DNA of 60,000 nucleotides from NCBI GenBank assembly GCA_009760855.2, contig WPIO01000006.1, positions 3,584,501-3,644,500 on the forward strand, in the 5' to 3' direction. The notes beneath the pieces were generated by a model. It saw only the letters and a list, made by a program, of their open reading frames with translations. It made no database searches and was not told the origin of the DNA. Source of the stretch: Cristatella mucedo. Its lineage: Eukaryota > Bryozoa > Phylactolaemata > Cristatellidae. Of this stretch, positions 1 through 11,399 are shown one piece after another. The translations under genes were made by a program, and so were the position numbers. Position 1 is the first letter of the stretch; each line of letters begins with the position of its first letter.

Positions 1-207
1 GGTTGCGATTTCTTAAGGTTGGCAGTCATGAGGACACAAGGTTGGAGTATGAAGCTTTAGACCTTTGTCTGCACAGAGATTTACGATGCACGGATGTTGA
101 CTGCTGAGGCCTACGAAGAGTATCATTTGAGCTCTCTTGCTTCTTCCGATGCACCAGCAAATAGACCCCCGGGTTTTAGCCTAGGAGTAGTGCACTCGAA
201 CGTCACC

Positions 208-316
208 TCATGCTCTCGAGTGCTACAGCAGGCAATTCTTTATAGTTTACTGAAAATGGGATGATAGCCTCTAAGGCTCTTCTGCTTCTGTATAAATGAG
301 TCTTGTAAATCAGCTA
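208..316 (+). mobile_element. tRNA-derived SINE (family 1) 3' part, degenerate
   Basis: The body and tail resemble the better copy at 2060-2235: a diverged B-box region, then a segment with GATAGCCTCTAAGGCTCTTC, then GTAAATCAGCTAT. It faces an inverted copy immediately downstream. Diverged, so the 5' limit is approximate. Confidence 0.55.
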
Positions 317-321
317 TAAAA

Positions 322-412
322 AAGTTAGCTAATTTGACAGCCTCATTTACGTAGCGGCAGAAGAGCCTTAGCAGCTCTCACCACTGCTTTCAGTGCATAA
401 TAAAAGATCACC
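322..412 (-). mobile_element. SINE family 1, inverted copy
   Basis: Read on the minus strand it gives the same SINE tail (GCTCTTCTGCCGCTA and neighbours). With the + copy at 208-316 it forms an inverted pair a few bases apart, so a transcript through it could fold into a hairpin. Confidence 0.55.
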
Positions 413-420
413 CTTTGCAG

Positions 421-1200
421 AACTCGAAACACCGATATGTGTCGTGAAAAGTGAACATGTAGCCTCCTGGTCTAATCAGGCCCAGGGCAACCTTTATTTT
501 ATGTTATCTAGAGAAGACCGGCGGCGAAGCACATTTCTGATTCCATCAAAACATGGCTTAGCCTGATACTCATGCCACTAAAAGGAGCTTTACTTATCAA
601 TATTTTAATCTAGGCTGGGGCTTCAGGGTGAATTGTATATGTAGAATGAGGTAGATTAATGATGATATACACAATAGGCGGCACCGCGACTATGTATGTG
701 ACTTGTGAGGATGCATTTCATCAGCTCTGCAAGGCATCGTTCTATGTAAAGGTCTTACTAGCTTGTACTACACATTTTCCTGTCTACTTAGTTTTATCTT
801 TACTACTTTTCAAACCAAACGGATGGACCTATGCTTTTAACCTTTTTTCATGTTTACAATGGAGAGAGTGACATCTCAGCTGCTGATTCTTTTTTCTTGC
901 GTAACCGAAATGTCTGCTGCCTAATGCATCCTGGTAAAACGTGTCTACTCGACACAGCTTGTAGCTGGTTTGCACGGTTGATAGTTGCATTGATAGGACA
1001 AGCATGAGCCGCTGGGAGAATGTGTATGCTTGTGTGAAGCTGCGTTTTTCAGTGTCAAATCGTAAGTAATATGCGATGCACGTATGCCGAGATTTTCTTT
1101 ACGAGTTACCGATCAACCAGGTATGACTTATATGAGCAGAGTGCTTAGGCTTGGTGTTGCTACCGATTACTTGGTCTTAATGATGACGGATTTGTGACAG
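421..1200. other. Non-coding, probably intron of gene A
   Basis: No ankyrin-like exon or known repeat is recognisable here. The stretch ends in a pyrimidine-poor acceptor, TTGTGACAG, next to the first visible exon of gene A, so it is probably intron. Confidence 0.4.
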
Positions 1201-1392
1201 AGCGAGAACGACTTGGAAGCTAAGGACCACGATTATCAACGCACACCACTACTGCTTGCAGTACAGAACCAGCAGATGTCTGCGGTACAGAACCTTGTGA
1301 AATTGGGCGCAGACATATCAGCGCGGGACATCGATGGTAATACGTGTCTTCATTATGCAGTCACTCAATGCTGTCGGGATTTTGATGGCAAA
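1201..1392 (+). CDS. MIB2: Gene A exon: ankyrin repeat
   Basis: 64 codons, phase 0 at both ends, from acceptor TTGTGACAG to donor GTAAGTGA. It encodes an ankyrin unit with TPLLLAVQNQQ, LVKLGADISARD and GNTCLHYAV. It is the counterpart of gene B exon 53187-53372 (62 codons), with matching TPLLLAV and GNTCLHYAV motifs. Confidence 0.85.
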
Positions 1393-4300
1393 GTAAGTGA
1401 AATGGCAAATTAGAATGCAATGGTTGCTTGGTCAAATTATAGGAATAAGATATAAAAATCTAAAATATAAAATCTAAAAAGCTAGCACACTTTTTCAAGT
1501 ACAAGCAGGAAAGAATTAAAATAGGACACAAGCTAGTCTCCTGCTAAAGGGTTATTTAGTAAGACTTTTACTCTTTTCGGAAGTTAGTTCCTGAGGGTGC
1601 CAGTGCATACTCTTCACCCATGCTAGTGCTAACAGTATGTTTGTGGTGTTTCTAGTGCTGTGTAAATATAGCAGATAGTTTAGAACATATTTCTTTGATA
1701 AAACTGTTACAAATCAATGCTATAAACTTAAGCGGAACAGGGAGATGCTTAGGTGGCTCGCTCATTCAGCACTACTTAGTATCGTGGCCTAGCGGAGTTA
1801 TAGCTGGTGGTGCCTTAGATTCGATGGAAGGCTTAAAGCACTGAAAGCCCACGACGAAAGGCCAATGAAGGGGGAGGAAATTGATATGCATCGAATCAAC
1901 ATGCCCGTTCGTTATGAAAGTAAGAGACAAAGCCTATATTGCATATGAGGAGTAGTTAAATTCACCCAAGATAATCGTTGACAACTGGCTGAGCACTAGA
2001 TCGCTGGCATTCTTGGATGCTAGGGTCATTCTCTTGGCTACAAGGGAATTGGTGAGCCGTAATGGCTCACTAGGTAAGGCAGTCGCTTTTCACGACCTCG
2101 GCCCCGAGGTCGCGGGCTCGAATCCTGCGGTGGGCGATCCTTTATCGCCACTGCAAGCGGTAGTGATAGCCGTAAAGGCTCTTCTGTCGCTATACAAAAA
2201 AGGCTGTTAAATCAGCTATTATTATTATTATAATTACTGTGCAAAAGATTGTCTGATTTCAACATACTTATTGTGTTTGCAGGCAAATGATGCAATGCCT
2301 GGTACTGATTTGCTCGGATATCTTCTAAGAGAAGGTGCAGATCCGCTTTCGGAGAACACTATGAGGAAAGCTGCATATGAACTCGCGACGGAATTTCCAG
2401 CTTCCGTTATTTTAAATCGCTATGCTATGGAGATGTTAAGGCAAGTAACGGATCCTTTGTGGAGCCATCTTAGGCCAAGTAAACATTTGAAGCTTTAATT
2501 TCAAGCTGTTACTATAAGAATTGTGTGAGATGGCCGCGTAACATGCAAGTGTTCGCAACTATTGACCTAGTGGCTCATTGAGACATTGCCAATCTGGCAA
2601 TTTCAAACTGTTGAGTTTTTTTGCCTACTTTTGGTTAACTAAGATTACATGAATTTTAGCCGGATTAGATAAGGATACCGCTACAAAATTAGTCCCTGTA
2701 TTTATTGGACTTTATCTAGCCTCATTGCAGGTGTTCCTGCTTGTATAAAAGGATGGTGGTTCAAAATAACGACAGCTAGGAATTTTGTAATGACAATCGC
2801 CAATCACAGCACTCCTTTCTGGCCTGCTCTGGCTCCGAATCGAGCAGCATTGCATATCTCCTGCCCCTCATTTATTGGTCCTTTCATTCTTTTACTTTAG
2901 CTCATCTACCTGAGCTACTTACTCGAACCTCCCTTTTTGTCTTAGCCTAGGTGTAAGGCCCTTTCTCTTCACAGCCCAGGACCGTAGGTTTGAATCATTC
3001 AGCCGGCAATCCTTTCTTTATTGCCCCTCGGTCTTTATTTTTGTAGAAAGTTAACAAAGTCTTTTTCTCCCGGTCTTGTTTCCTAATTGCTACACCCTCA
3101 GAGAAAGCATGGAAAAATTGATTTTATGAGAAGTTGTGAAATGGCCCTCCGAGATTAACCTTCCGGTGAATTTAAACCTACTACGATTGCCTTCATCGCC
3201 TGCCCCCATTTTCTGATTCCTATATGACTGAGCTCGTAGTTCCTCATAATTAGGGACTCGCGTGGAATGCTTGGATGGTTTGGCGGGTCAAGTCATATGC
3301 CAATCTTTTTAAATCAATGAAGAAGGCGGGCCCATGTAAAAGCGTTCGATTGGTCGTTTGTTCAGTTTTGCTTCAGTGTTGGCCAAGCAGTAGAACCGTG
3401 CTCAGCTTCTGAGCCTTCGTTTTGTCCGACATAAATCTTGGACTGCCTCCCCCATCTTGGTGATTTTTACTCCAAAGACTAAAGAAGGACAGAAGCAGGA
3501 CAGATGCTAGACTGACCGTGTAAATTCGGCTTTACACGTTACAGTTGCTCCCTTGACTCTGGTTGTATACTACTGCTTCTAATTAACCTCAAATCTTTCG
3601 GAGATCCCCACGTTCAGTTCCTGTTCGCCTGTGTTACGTTACTGTGTCTCCGGCTGCAGCAGCGCTAGTGGAATCTCACGGAGACACGAAGACGCGAGCA
3701 GGCGAACGTGAGGGGTGAACGAGACTCTCGTCTTTATTCTCCCAGCAGGTACATATACGAGCTAGGGGCTGACTCACCACAGAAAAGGGAGTGCATCTGT
3801 AGTGAGCCACTGTGGTGGGCCACATGCTTACGTCAAAGGCTGCACTGAGTCAATTGCTTAACCACCTGCTGCAGGTGGAGCATACATTAGTGGCCGAGAA
3901 GCAACAGGCTCACACAACATCTGCAATCCATAACTTTCTACCAACTGAGATCGTAACATTGCCGGACTTACGGGCATTTAAAGCAAGGCTGAAACCCATC
4001 TGCTTCTCACAACAATGGCATTGTCCACGAGAATTGCCCATATAGCTTATGCATGGTGCAATTACTGTCCATATTATTCTAAATAACCAATTAATATGTT
4101 TCATTACCAGCCTATGTGAAGCGCTTAGGAGGAGATTTAGTTCTGTTGGTGCACTACACTAATTCATTGGGAGTACTGCGATAGGCTATTTCGAACGATT
4201 ATTTTAGGTGCCTAAGAGAACTGATGTGCACATTTTGCAAAGTGCGACCTAAGACTCAAACGTTCCTTCCGTGCGGTCACAGCATAGCTTGCCACTCTTG

Positions 4301-7300
4301 CGGCTCATCAATAACGACATGCCCAGCCTGCCTTCAAAGTGTTGAGCAGCGGACACACACGGCAAGTAAGTACCCTGCTGAGAGCGACGTTACAAATTCA
4401 ACAGATTCGGCTCATGAATGTAAATCTGTGGCAGACAACTCTTGCTGGGTGTCTCTTGATAATATTCGATGTGAGCACTTCTCAGTGTGTTCCACCACCA
4501 AAAATGCACCGAAGAAGTTCAGGACCAAACCGAGTGGAGGAGGGCGATGGAGTGAATACCTTGTTTCTTTATCTGTTTTAGCAACCTAGAGCGGTCATCG
4601 GAAGCTACTTAGAATAGTTTGTGTACACGCTTTTGGGAAAAACTTGATGGCCAATGGGAGTGTAGAATGAAAATAGTAGTACAGTAATAAAGATCACGAT
4701 ACATTTGCATAGCATTATCCGTTTATAGGCATTTTAGAGATACCGAATACATTTATGGAATGCAATCGAAAGCACTGTCATTCACAAGGTGAATGAATTT
4801 CTCGTGAGTGGCAGTCGATCTCGAAGCGACCAAAAGAGCACTTCTTAGGTCGTGGTGCTATAACTAGATCCTTTTAGACCAACGCATTTATTACGAATGA
4901 CGGAAAACGGCGTGCTTGAGCGATGGTGGAGCGTTCGGTTAGGTAAGGTAACGCAAGCAAATGGCTGGGGCTGGAGACTAGCTCATCTAAACCGGTAGCT
5001 TATTGATGTAACCTAATGGAGCTTTGGGTAGAGGGGGCTGAGCCAGTTTCGACCTTTCGCTAATGAGAACTGGTTTCTAGAAAACGTATGTGCATCTGTT
5101 TTGTTTTGACTTGACATCGCCGGCTGCCTATCGCTTTTGTGCTTCGAGTTTCGACCCGATTCGCTGTATCGCTCACTGCTATGATGTTACCCAGGTATTG
5201 GCAGCAGCAGCACCAGCATAGCTGCTATGAGCATCGGAGGAGCAACGATGCTGCAATGAACCTGAGGCATAGCCAGGAACTTAATAATAGGACAGTAGAA
5301 ACGTGTTAGGAAGGCCCGCGAAATATTATAACAATAATAATAACAACAGGCGTGATGAAGCGTCCCAGAGAACTCAATCTCTTGGAGCTTAACATTGGCT
5401 GCAAAGGAAACACGTATCAATGGTTAGTAATAGCATGCTCAATGAACAACAAGAATAACATGGTTAGGGGTGACATGCACAGGGTCAGCATGCAAATGTG
5501 GTTAATGGCAGCATGCACAGTGTCAGCACGCATAAGCACATACAGGACGAATCACAATTATTATCCTCTCGATCGGCTTGTGTATGAACAAATAAACTCG
5601 CGCCCGAGCATGGCGGAACGTTGGCAGCATGAGGTACGGGCTCACGCCGAATGCCTCAGAAATCGAGTTAGATCCGATTAGAAATAGGGCCGAGTTAAGA
5701 TTAACTAGCTTGTCGACAGCATGCAAGGATGAGTGAGCAAGCGATAGCCAGCACCAGCCTAAAAAGTGACAAGTGGTGCTTGAGGTACGACACAGTGACA
5801 TGTGTTATGCAGGCCTTGGGAAGAAGCCTAGCTAAGATAAGCCATCGGCCCATCGTCATTATTCAGGCAAGCCCTACCTCGCCGGCCGAACAGAGCTACA
5901 TACTCCACGCTGAACTGATGAGAGTTGACGACTGCTTTAAAAAAAGCTGACCCCGAGAACACAACTGGTTCTCCGTTCGAATGCCTTCCTTTTTAGCACC
6001 TCTCTAAGTCAGGCATCCACTCTGCAGAGGCACTTAGAAGCTACGAAGTAGGCGCGTTGCCTGGGGGGGGGACCGTTTTTTAGTGTCCCGTCGAAACTAT
6101 CGTAGCCTGTCTACGAAAACTGTCGCCCTTCCCCCCCCCCCGGGAACAAGGCGGCGAGTCTCCACGCTGATGGTTCACCGCCTGGTGGGTTTTCGGCACT
6201 TATCCGTAAAACAAGCTCTTGCAGTCGAACTTTAACCTTTGCTCCAAAGCTGCACCGCCTAGATCGCTTTTCGGAATCCAACAGTCTAGAAATACCTCGT
6301 ACAAACCTTAAATCCTTTGGAGACCGTGCATTTAGCTCGTATGCTCCCACAGCCTGGAACTCCCTCCCGACCTGCATCAGAACATCCCCTGACCTGACCA
6401 CATTTAAAAGAAACTTGAAAACATACCTATTTAGGACAGCATTTAGTGGGTCCTTGTGATTCGTCCTCGATGTGCTTATGCGTGCTGACACTGTTCATGC
6501 TGCCACTAACCACATTTGCATGCTGACCCAGTGCATGTAACCCCTAACCATGTTATTCATTTTGTTTGTTTTTCAAGCATGATTTTACTTACTATTCTAT
6601 TGCGTATCACTTTGCAGCAAATGTAAAGCGCCTAGAAAGAGATTAAGTTCTCTGAGGGCGCTTTATCAAGTGAATATTATTATTATTATTATTATAGATG
6701 GTTTTATGAACGACCAATGAAGAAACGGGCGGCCATCAGTTGCTGAACCTGCAGATGAACTGTGTATACCAATCTCACAGAGTTGCCCCCCCCAAGCCCC
6801 TTCACAAATGCAATAGCCCTGTCAAAAAAATCACAGCCCTTCTGCCCACCCAGAAATGAAGCTGCGTCCCAAAGATCGGCCTGCCTGGTGTGTGCCTATT
6901 AAGTTCCATCAAAACATTGTTCGTGACTTTCTGGAGAAACACCTTGTAGCTGCTTTTTCTTAACATGGTCATAAAGGGGGGTAGTTAATGTTCGCAACGC
7001 TGTCTAGACGGCTGCGATTGGCTGCCAGCTTTCCAACAGTGCTGGATCACCTTCGAAGGTTTCATTAAATCGTTCGCGGCTAGAGGGGAAGATGCTAAGC
7101 TCCTCTGGAAAGGCCAACTAGAATGGGCTCACTGACTTCACGCTTCCCAATGTTTGGTCGAAATAGGCAAGATCAAGTTTTAGTACCCCTCAGAGCAAAA
7201 CGTCGATCGATGAGTTTGATAAGACAATATTTGTTTGTCCCCCAACGAGAGTACAGGGTGTGGGGCCGAGTGTGGCGTCGGCGCAACGAAGAGGATAATG

Positions 7301-7368
7301 AATGGCAAAACCCCCACAAACGTGTTGTGGATGTGACAACAGTTGTATTGTACGCAGGCAATGCATGG

Positions 7369-7428
<60 letters not shown>

Positions 7429-8237
7429 ATACCTCTGCACAGGCTTTAGCCGTAGGTTAATCCATCCGTCGAGTCAGCAGACACGGCCAGGCTGTGGTGC
7501 ATCATTTGTTCGTGCGTAGCTCACCCATTTGGAGCTGTGCGTGTCCGGTTGTGAGCGGAACAACGTGGTGGCTATGTCACGCACACAAGAAAAGGGTTCT
7601 TTGTTTGGATAGACGCACAATCTTTGTTTTGCTGCGTCTCTTGAAGCACCAATACCTATATTGTACCAGTGACTACCAAGAATTTTCCAGAGGGAACGTT
7701 CCTTAGGAAATGTTTGGATATACATATTAAGTCGTGTGCTAATTGAATTGACGTGTGAATTAGAAATGCAGATGACGATCAAAGCGAACGTGAACGTGTT
7801 AATGCCAAGTTAAAGAGACGAATGGTTGCTACTGTAATGATCTCGTGGTGCAGTGGTTAGCTTAGCTTGAACATCAGACACACCAGTCTTGCTGTCTAGG
7901 CTGTCGCTATGCAGTCATATGCGATACTGTCAGTCACTCTGAATTCGTTAAAGTATATGTTCGTAAAAGACGATGAGATCACGATTACGATAATAAATTG
8001 TAATCATTTACAGATGCCAGCGACCGGCAGTCAGCAGACACTCGTCTGATCATCGAAATGGGAGAGAAGATAATACAGCTGGAAAGCCAAATTTTCTGCC
8101 CAGTTTGCAAGCTAAGCAAGAGGGACACGGTCCATGACTGTGGCCATACATTTTGCTCTTCTTGCTCGGCCAAGTTAAGTGATCGTTGCCCTCTGTGCAG
8201 ACAGGTTTCGTTTACTCGGACTTACTTCTTCCTTTGA
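1201..8237 (+). CDS. MIB2: Mind bomb (MIB2-like) E3 ubiquitin ligase, gene A, C-terminal part
   Basis: This is the 3' end of a mind bomb gene; upstream exons lie outside the window. Exons are 1201-1392, 2283-2440, 4208-4365 and 8014-8237, with phases 0, 2 and 1, giving about 243 residues and a TGA at 8235-8237. The order is ankyrin repeat (TPLLLAV, GNTCLHYAV), a diverged last ankyrin repeat, a C3HC4 RING (CTFC, PCGH, CPAC), and a terminal RING (CPVC, CGHTFC, CPLCR) preceded by a short helical linker. Mind bomb proteins ubiquitinate Notch ligands such as Delta and drive their endocytosis in the signal-sending cell; the RINGs recruit the E2. Two RINGs at the end fit MIB2 rather than MIB1, which has three. 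Exon sizes and phases copy those of gene B downstream. Whether the gene is intact upstream is unknown. The second intron has a GC donor. Confidence 0.85.
2060..2235 (+). mobile_element. tRNA-derived SINE (family 1)
   Basis: An A-box-like TGGCTCACTAGG and a B-box-like GGGCTCGAATCC sit about 45 bases apart, followed by a family body (GATAGCCGTAAAGGCTCTTC) and an ATT-repeat tail. It lies in a gene A intron. Other copies are at 21813, 31648, 33096, 59137 and 59833. Confidence 0.75.
2283..2440 (+). CDS. MIB2: Gene A exon: last ankyrin repeat, GC donor
   Basis: 158 bases, phase 0 in and 2 out. It encodes LLGYLLREGADPL followed by a diverged repeat helix. The acceptor is TTGTGTTTGCAG. The downstream boundary is AG|GCAAGT, the classic form of a GC-AG intron; the phase then joins exactly to 4208. 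Gene B has a normal GT donor at the same place (55107). Confidence 0.75.
2930..3040 (+). mobile_element. Possible diverged SINE
   Basis: GTAGGTTTGAATCATTC resembles a B box, and the region further down resembles the family 1 body (CCTTTCTTTATTGCC). Weak. Confidence 0.3.
3624..3710. repeat. Imperfect inverted repeat
   Basis: GTTCGCCTG and GTGTCTCCG on the left are matched on the right by CGGAGACAC and CAGGCGAAC, with about 20 bases between the arms. It lies in the gene A intron before the RING exon; the rest of intron 2441-4207 shows nothing recognisable apart from a possible SINE. Confidence 0.5.
4208..4365 (+). CDS. MIB2: Gene A exon: first C-terminal RING finger
   Basis: 158 bases, phase 2 in and 1 out, the same length as gene B exon 56394-56551. 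It encodes a C3HC4 RING: CTFC, then 11 residues, CGH, four residues, CHSC, six residues, CPAC. The acceptor ATTATTTTAG and donor GTAAGTAC are good. The frame stays open past the donor to 4587; intron retention would add a meaningless tail, so splicing at 4365 is preferred. Confidence 0.85.
4590..5328. other. Gene A intron, nothing recognised
   Basis: No convincing ORF or repeat match is visible in this part of intron 4366-8013. Confidence 0.4.
5329..5551 (-). mobile_element. LINE A 3' UTR fragment
   Basis: On the minus strand it carries the LINE A tail: GCATGCTGCC, GTGCATGTCACCCCTAACCA, GCAAATGT-like sequence, a degenerate stem-loop, then ATT repeats near 5329-5346. Confidence 0.75.
5552..6240. 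other. Gene A intron, nothing recognised; G and C tracts
   Basis: A G run near 6062 and a C run near 6129 are the only notable features. No exon with mind bomb similarity is visible. Confidence 0.35.
6241..6697 (+). mobile_element. LINE A 3' end (end of RT ORF plus 3' UTR)
   Basis: From about 6265 it matches the end of the intact LINE A at 49010-49440 almost base for base: CTTTTCGGAATCCAACAG, CATTTAGTGGGTCC, the stem-loop at 6628-6664 and an ATT tail. It is a 5'-truncated sense copy. Confidence 0.85.
6698..7372. other. Gene A intron, nothing recognised
   Basis: No supported coding or mobile sequence is visible. ORFs on both strands around 7123-7440 are artefacts next to a GA repeat. Confidence 0.35.
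7373..7425. repeat. GA dinucleotide microsatellite
   Basis: About 26 GA units without interruption. Confidence 0.95.
7840..8010 (+). mobile_element. Possible tRNA-like SINE head
   Basis: GTGGTGCAGTGGTTAGC resembles a tRNA A-box region, but no clear B box follows. It sits just upstream of the terminal exon of gene A. The rest of 7426-8013 shows nothing. Confidence 0.25.
8014..8237 (+). CDS. MIB2: Gene A terminal exon: last RING finger and stop
   Basis: Phase 1 in, acceptor CATTTACAG. It encodes a linker (TRLIIEMGEKIIQLESQ) that probably forms a helix and a RING with CPVC, CGHTFC, SSC and CPLCR, then a hydrophobic C-terminus ending TYFFL and TGA. The last RING of vertebrate MIB proteins sits in the same place just before the stop and is the main catalytic one. 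An equivalent exon for gene B is not in this window. Confidence 0.85.
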
Positions 8238-8563
8238 CAGCATTGCCGTTTGCAAGCTGCTTAGAATACCAAACAAGCCGACTATATTCATGTTGTTATG
8301 ATGCAGACAGACAAAAGCCGATACAAAAATTCATTTTTATAAGTATACGTGCATCTATGGCTAGTTTAGTAGGTGCCAAAAAGCTTAGCTATGATTCATT
8401 TGTCCCTCAATTTCTATGCTTTACGATTATGCCGCCAAACCTGGCACCACGGTTGGTTATTAGTACTACTGTTTGACGCACATACGTTTTATTCCCGAGC
8501 CGATATTTAGTTCCAAGCAAGTAATGTGATAGTAATGCCAAATATAGTTATCGCTTTGTTGAA

Positions 8564-8603
8564 AATAAATGCCAAATGTTGTTATTTCTTTGTTGAAAAT
8601 AAA
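8564..8603 (+). promoter_or_regulatory. Polyadenylation signals of gene A
   Basis: AATAAA occurs at 8564-8569 and again at 8598-8603, about 330-370 bases after the stop. The two sit in a short imperfect tandem repeat (TTTGTTGAAAATAAAT twice). Confidence 0.55.
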
Positions 8604-9600
8604 TAGTTGTTGCTTAGAGTTTACTCTCACTTTGACCTGTGCAGTAGCAGGACGAGAGCTTCTTGTTGGAGATAAATGCTTACCGTTTCTTTAAGTATGT
8701 GCCAAGAAAAGTAAGCGTGCTCGGCCACTTTGATCCCTGCCAGTGTCCACTGACCCAGCCTGTGAGCCAGCGCTACTAACGGGCAATCGGACAGTTTCTT
8801 CTTATGAGCTACTATTTATACATAATAAACCAAAAAACGTTATTCAAAATACTTTTTATTGATTTTATTGTCAAATGAACTTAAACCTAATTTTTCAACG
8901 GTTCCAATCACCGCTGATTCGCGAACGAGAGCCCGCGAGAATATAATTTCTAATGACGAGGTGCATCCTCATTGTTGAAAATTATACTTCATTTATTCTT
9001 AAAGAAGCAATTGGCTTTCAATTAAATTTTAGATTCAAAATTTAATTTCGACTCTTCAAATTTGTAAGTGCACATTTCGCGGGTGTTGTTCCGTTAGCCT
9101 AAGCGCTGGCAAGCGAACCAGCAGTGACTTTCATTTACGGAACGCGATATACTCACGTACGTGACGCACATTCAAAATTCTAGAGGTTAGTAGAAGAGTT
9201 CTCAGGATTAGTGAACCATGTTTCGTCGGATAGAGTGGCATGCTCATCAACATGAACTTTGTAGGTCATTCAACGACAGAGCAGTTGGCGGGCGATTGCT
9301 CCTGTATCGCCTAAGTAAAGTAGAATAATGTCTCTTTCGAAGACACTCCTAAGTATACTCGGTTTTACATATGCAGATGCTCTGCCGAGAGTACCAGCCA
9401 AAAGTGGCACATATTGACACGTGGTGCTCATATAAAGGTGCAACTTAGGAGTTAATGCAGATTGCAAACCAAATTATCGTGTGCATAAGCCTGCATGATG
9501 CATCACGTTTACTGAATGAAGAAATCAGACATGAAGTTGCTCCATGCATGTGACTGAACTAACTTGCTGGAAACTTAATTCAATTAAAGTTTCCCTTGTG
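8604..9600. other. Spacer, nothing recognised
   Basis: AT-rich in 8800-9070. I see no supported gene or repeat family here. Confidence 0.4.
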
Positions 9601-9605
9601 AAGTT

Positions 9606-9680
9606 ATGGTTAATGTGCTCGACTTTTGCGGCGAAGCTCGTGGGCTCGAGCCCTGCTGTACATATCAAGCAATGGAGAGA
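9606..9680 (+). mobile_element. SINE family 2 fragment
   Basis: GTGCTCGACTTTTGCGGCGA then GTGGGCTCGAGCCC (B box) and a short ATAT stretch resemble the family 2 copies at 34965 and 45748. Confidence 0.45.
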
Positions 9681-9725
9681 GAGAGAATACGTTCTATGAT
9701 GACGCTATTCGAATGGAGTCAATTT

Positions 9726-11020
9726 TTAATAATAGTAGATTGTCTGTATAGTGCCATACCAGAAATCAGTCTTTATGCTGGTGCTTTACAGCTTGCTGCA
9801 ATGAAAGCACTAACAAATTGTTAATGATATGCACGAGATCAAGCATGCAAAAACAAACACTCATCGTGGTTAGATCTACATGCTGACAAAAACAAGAAGA
9901 CACTCGTAGCCAGGTTAGTAGGGCCACTCGCCGATAGCATGCACTGAATGACGCTCAGGTAGGCGAGCAAACTAGATGCTAGAAAAAAAGGACAAGTTCG
10001 CTGGGGCGAAGTGAAAGCCGACCGGAACAGGTGAGTCTTTAAGTAAGATGATTTAGAGGACGGAAGCTCATTGCCTATAGTGACCGTAGCCGGAAGCGAA
10101 TTACAGACTTTTGATGCTTACAAACTAAAGTACTGATCACCAGAAGATTTCAATTCAATTTGAGGATTGATGCGATGAGTGGCAGTCGAGGAGCGGGGAG
10201 GTGCGAAAGTACACTGAAGGAGCAAGGAGGTCGAATAGGTAGGATAGTGCTAGCAAGTTAAGTGATCCGTAAACCTGATCGATCATCTATCCAGGTTGAA
10301 TTCTGGATACGGAACCAGTGAAACTCGGAGGAAGTATTGTGAAGTGGCAGCAATGCCATTGAAAACGGACCAACCGAGCTGCCTAGTTTCGTGTCATTTT
10401 CAATCCGCTATGGGTACTTGCTGGGAGTTCCGAATAAAGAGAATTTCAGTAACCTAGACCCGATGTCACAAACACTTTAGCTAATTTCGCTGTCGTACTC
10501 GAATGGAAACAGGTCCTGATTTAAGCGATATTTTCCAGACGAAAGTAGGCCAACTTGACAGCCGAGAAAAGGTGCTCATTAAATGACAAGTCGTTTACTC
10601 ATAAATTACCGGCAGACTTCGCGGGAGTTATCCGAGATGTTGTGTGTGTCTGCGGCTCCCTCTGTAATTAGCGAAGCGCCTGAAACTAATGCACATGACT
10701 CACATGTGGCCAATAGTTAAGCCATTGAAGCAGCGAAGTGTCGGGTCACTAATGCAGGTTATATTTAGTGTCGTCTGCTATGATTGATTGGGGTCTCATA
10801 TAACTGCCTGTTGAGAGTAATAAAGAACGTTTACCGCGAACATTCGCCCGCTGTGTCTCCGTGCGACTCCCGCTAGAACAGCCGCCGCCGGAGCCGCTGT
10901 CATACAACAGAGATGAACCAATTTTGAGGATTAGGTCTTCCAACTATCGGGTGGCGCCCTTAATTAGTATGTTTTTCTAGTAATCATTAAACTTTACTAG
11001 TGGCCATCCAAATGCGGATG
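9726..11020 (-). mobile_element. Degenerate LINE A relative, antisense
   Basis: On the minus strand the copy ends in a decayed LINE A tail plus ATT-like bases (9726-9800). Its body includes RT-derived sequence near 10749-11000 similar to the copies at 20140 and 53830 (the stretch between YADD and the conserved AARLV region). No frame is intact. Confidence 0.55.
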
Positions 11021-11399
11021 AAGGCTAGGCAGATTGCACTAGAACAGAGTTTGATGAGAAGCCATGGTTGGAAGGGCATATCGGAGAGTGATAAATCAGC
11101 AAGCTCTATGCATAAGTGCCTTGCAGGCTATGAAATTACGAGTGCAGACGATTGAGTTTGACGGCTCAGTTCTATGCTGGCCGAAAAACCTGCATGGACG
11201 CAAGCTTGTGGTACACCTCCACGGTTAACCCTTATTTTTGCATTGGCATGAGAGCTCATATGTACTGAATTCGTAATGCAACCGTTTAGTCGCACCAATG
11301 TTGGGGCATCGTCATCTTCTTATCTCATTATAAAAGTTAACTTGCTGGCAATTTTAAAGCATTACAAAGCAGCAGCAGGAAACGAAAGAGCAAGCTTTC

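Noticed and set aside
2060-2235. tRNA gene
   Set aside because: A and B boxes are present but no cloverleaf is formed and the sequence recurs with a family tail; it is a SINE. The same holds for the copies at 31648, 33096 and 59137.
4224-4589. 121-codon ORF as a single-exon RING protein
   Set aside because: The RING part is an exon of gene A with matching phase; the rest reads through a good donor at 4366 into intron.
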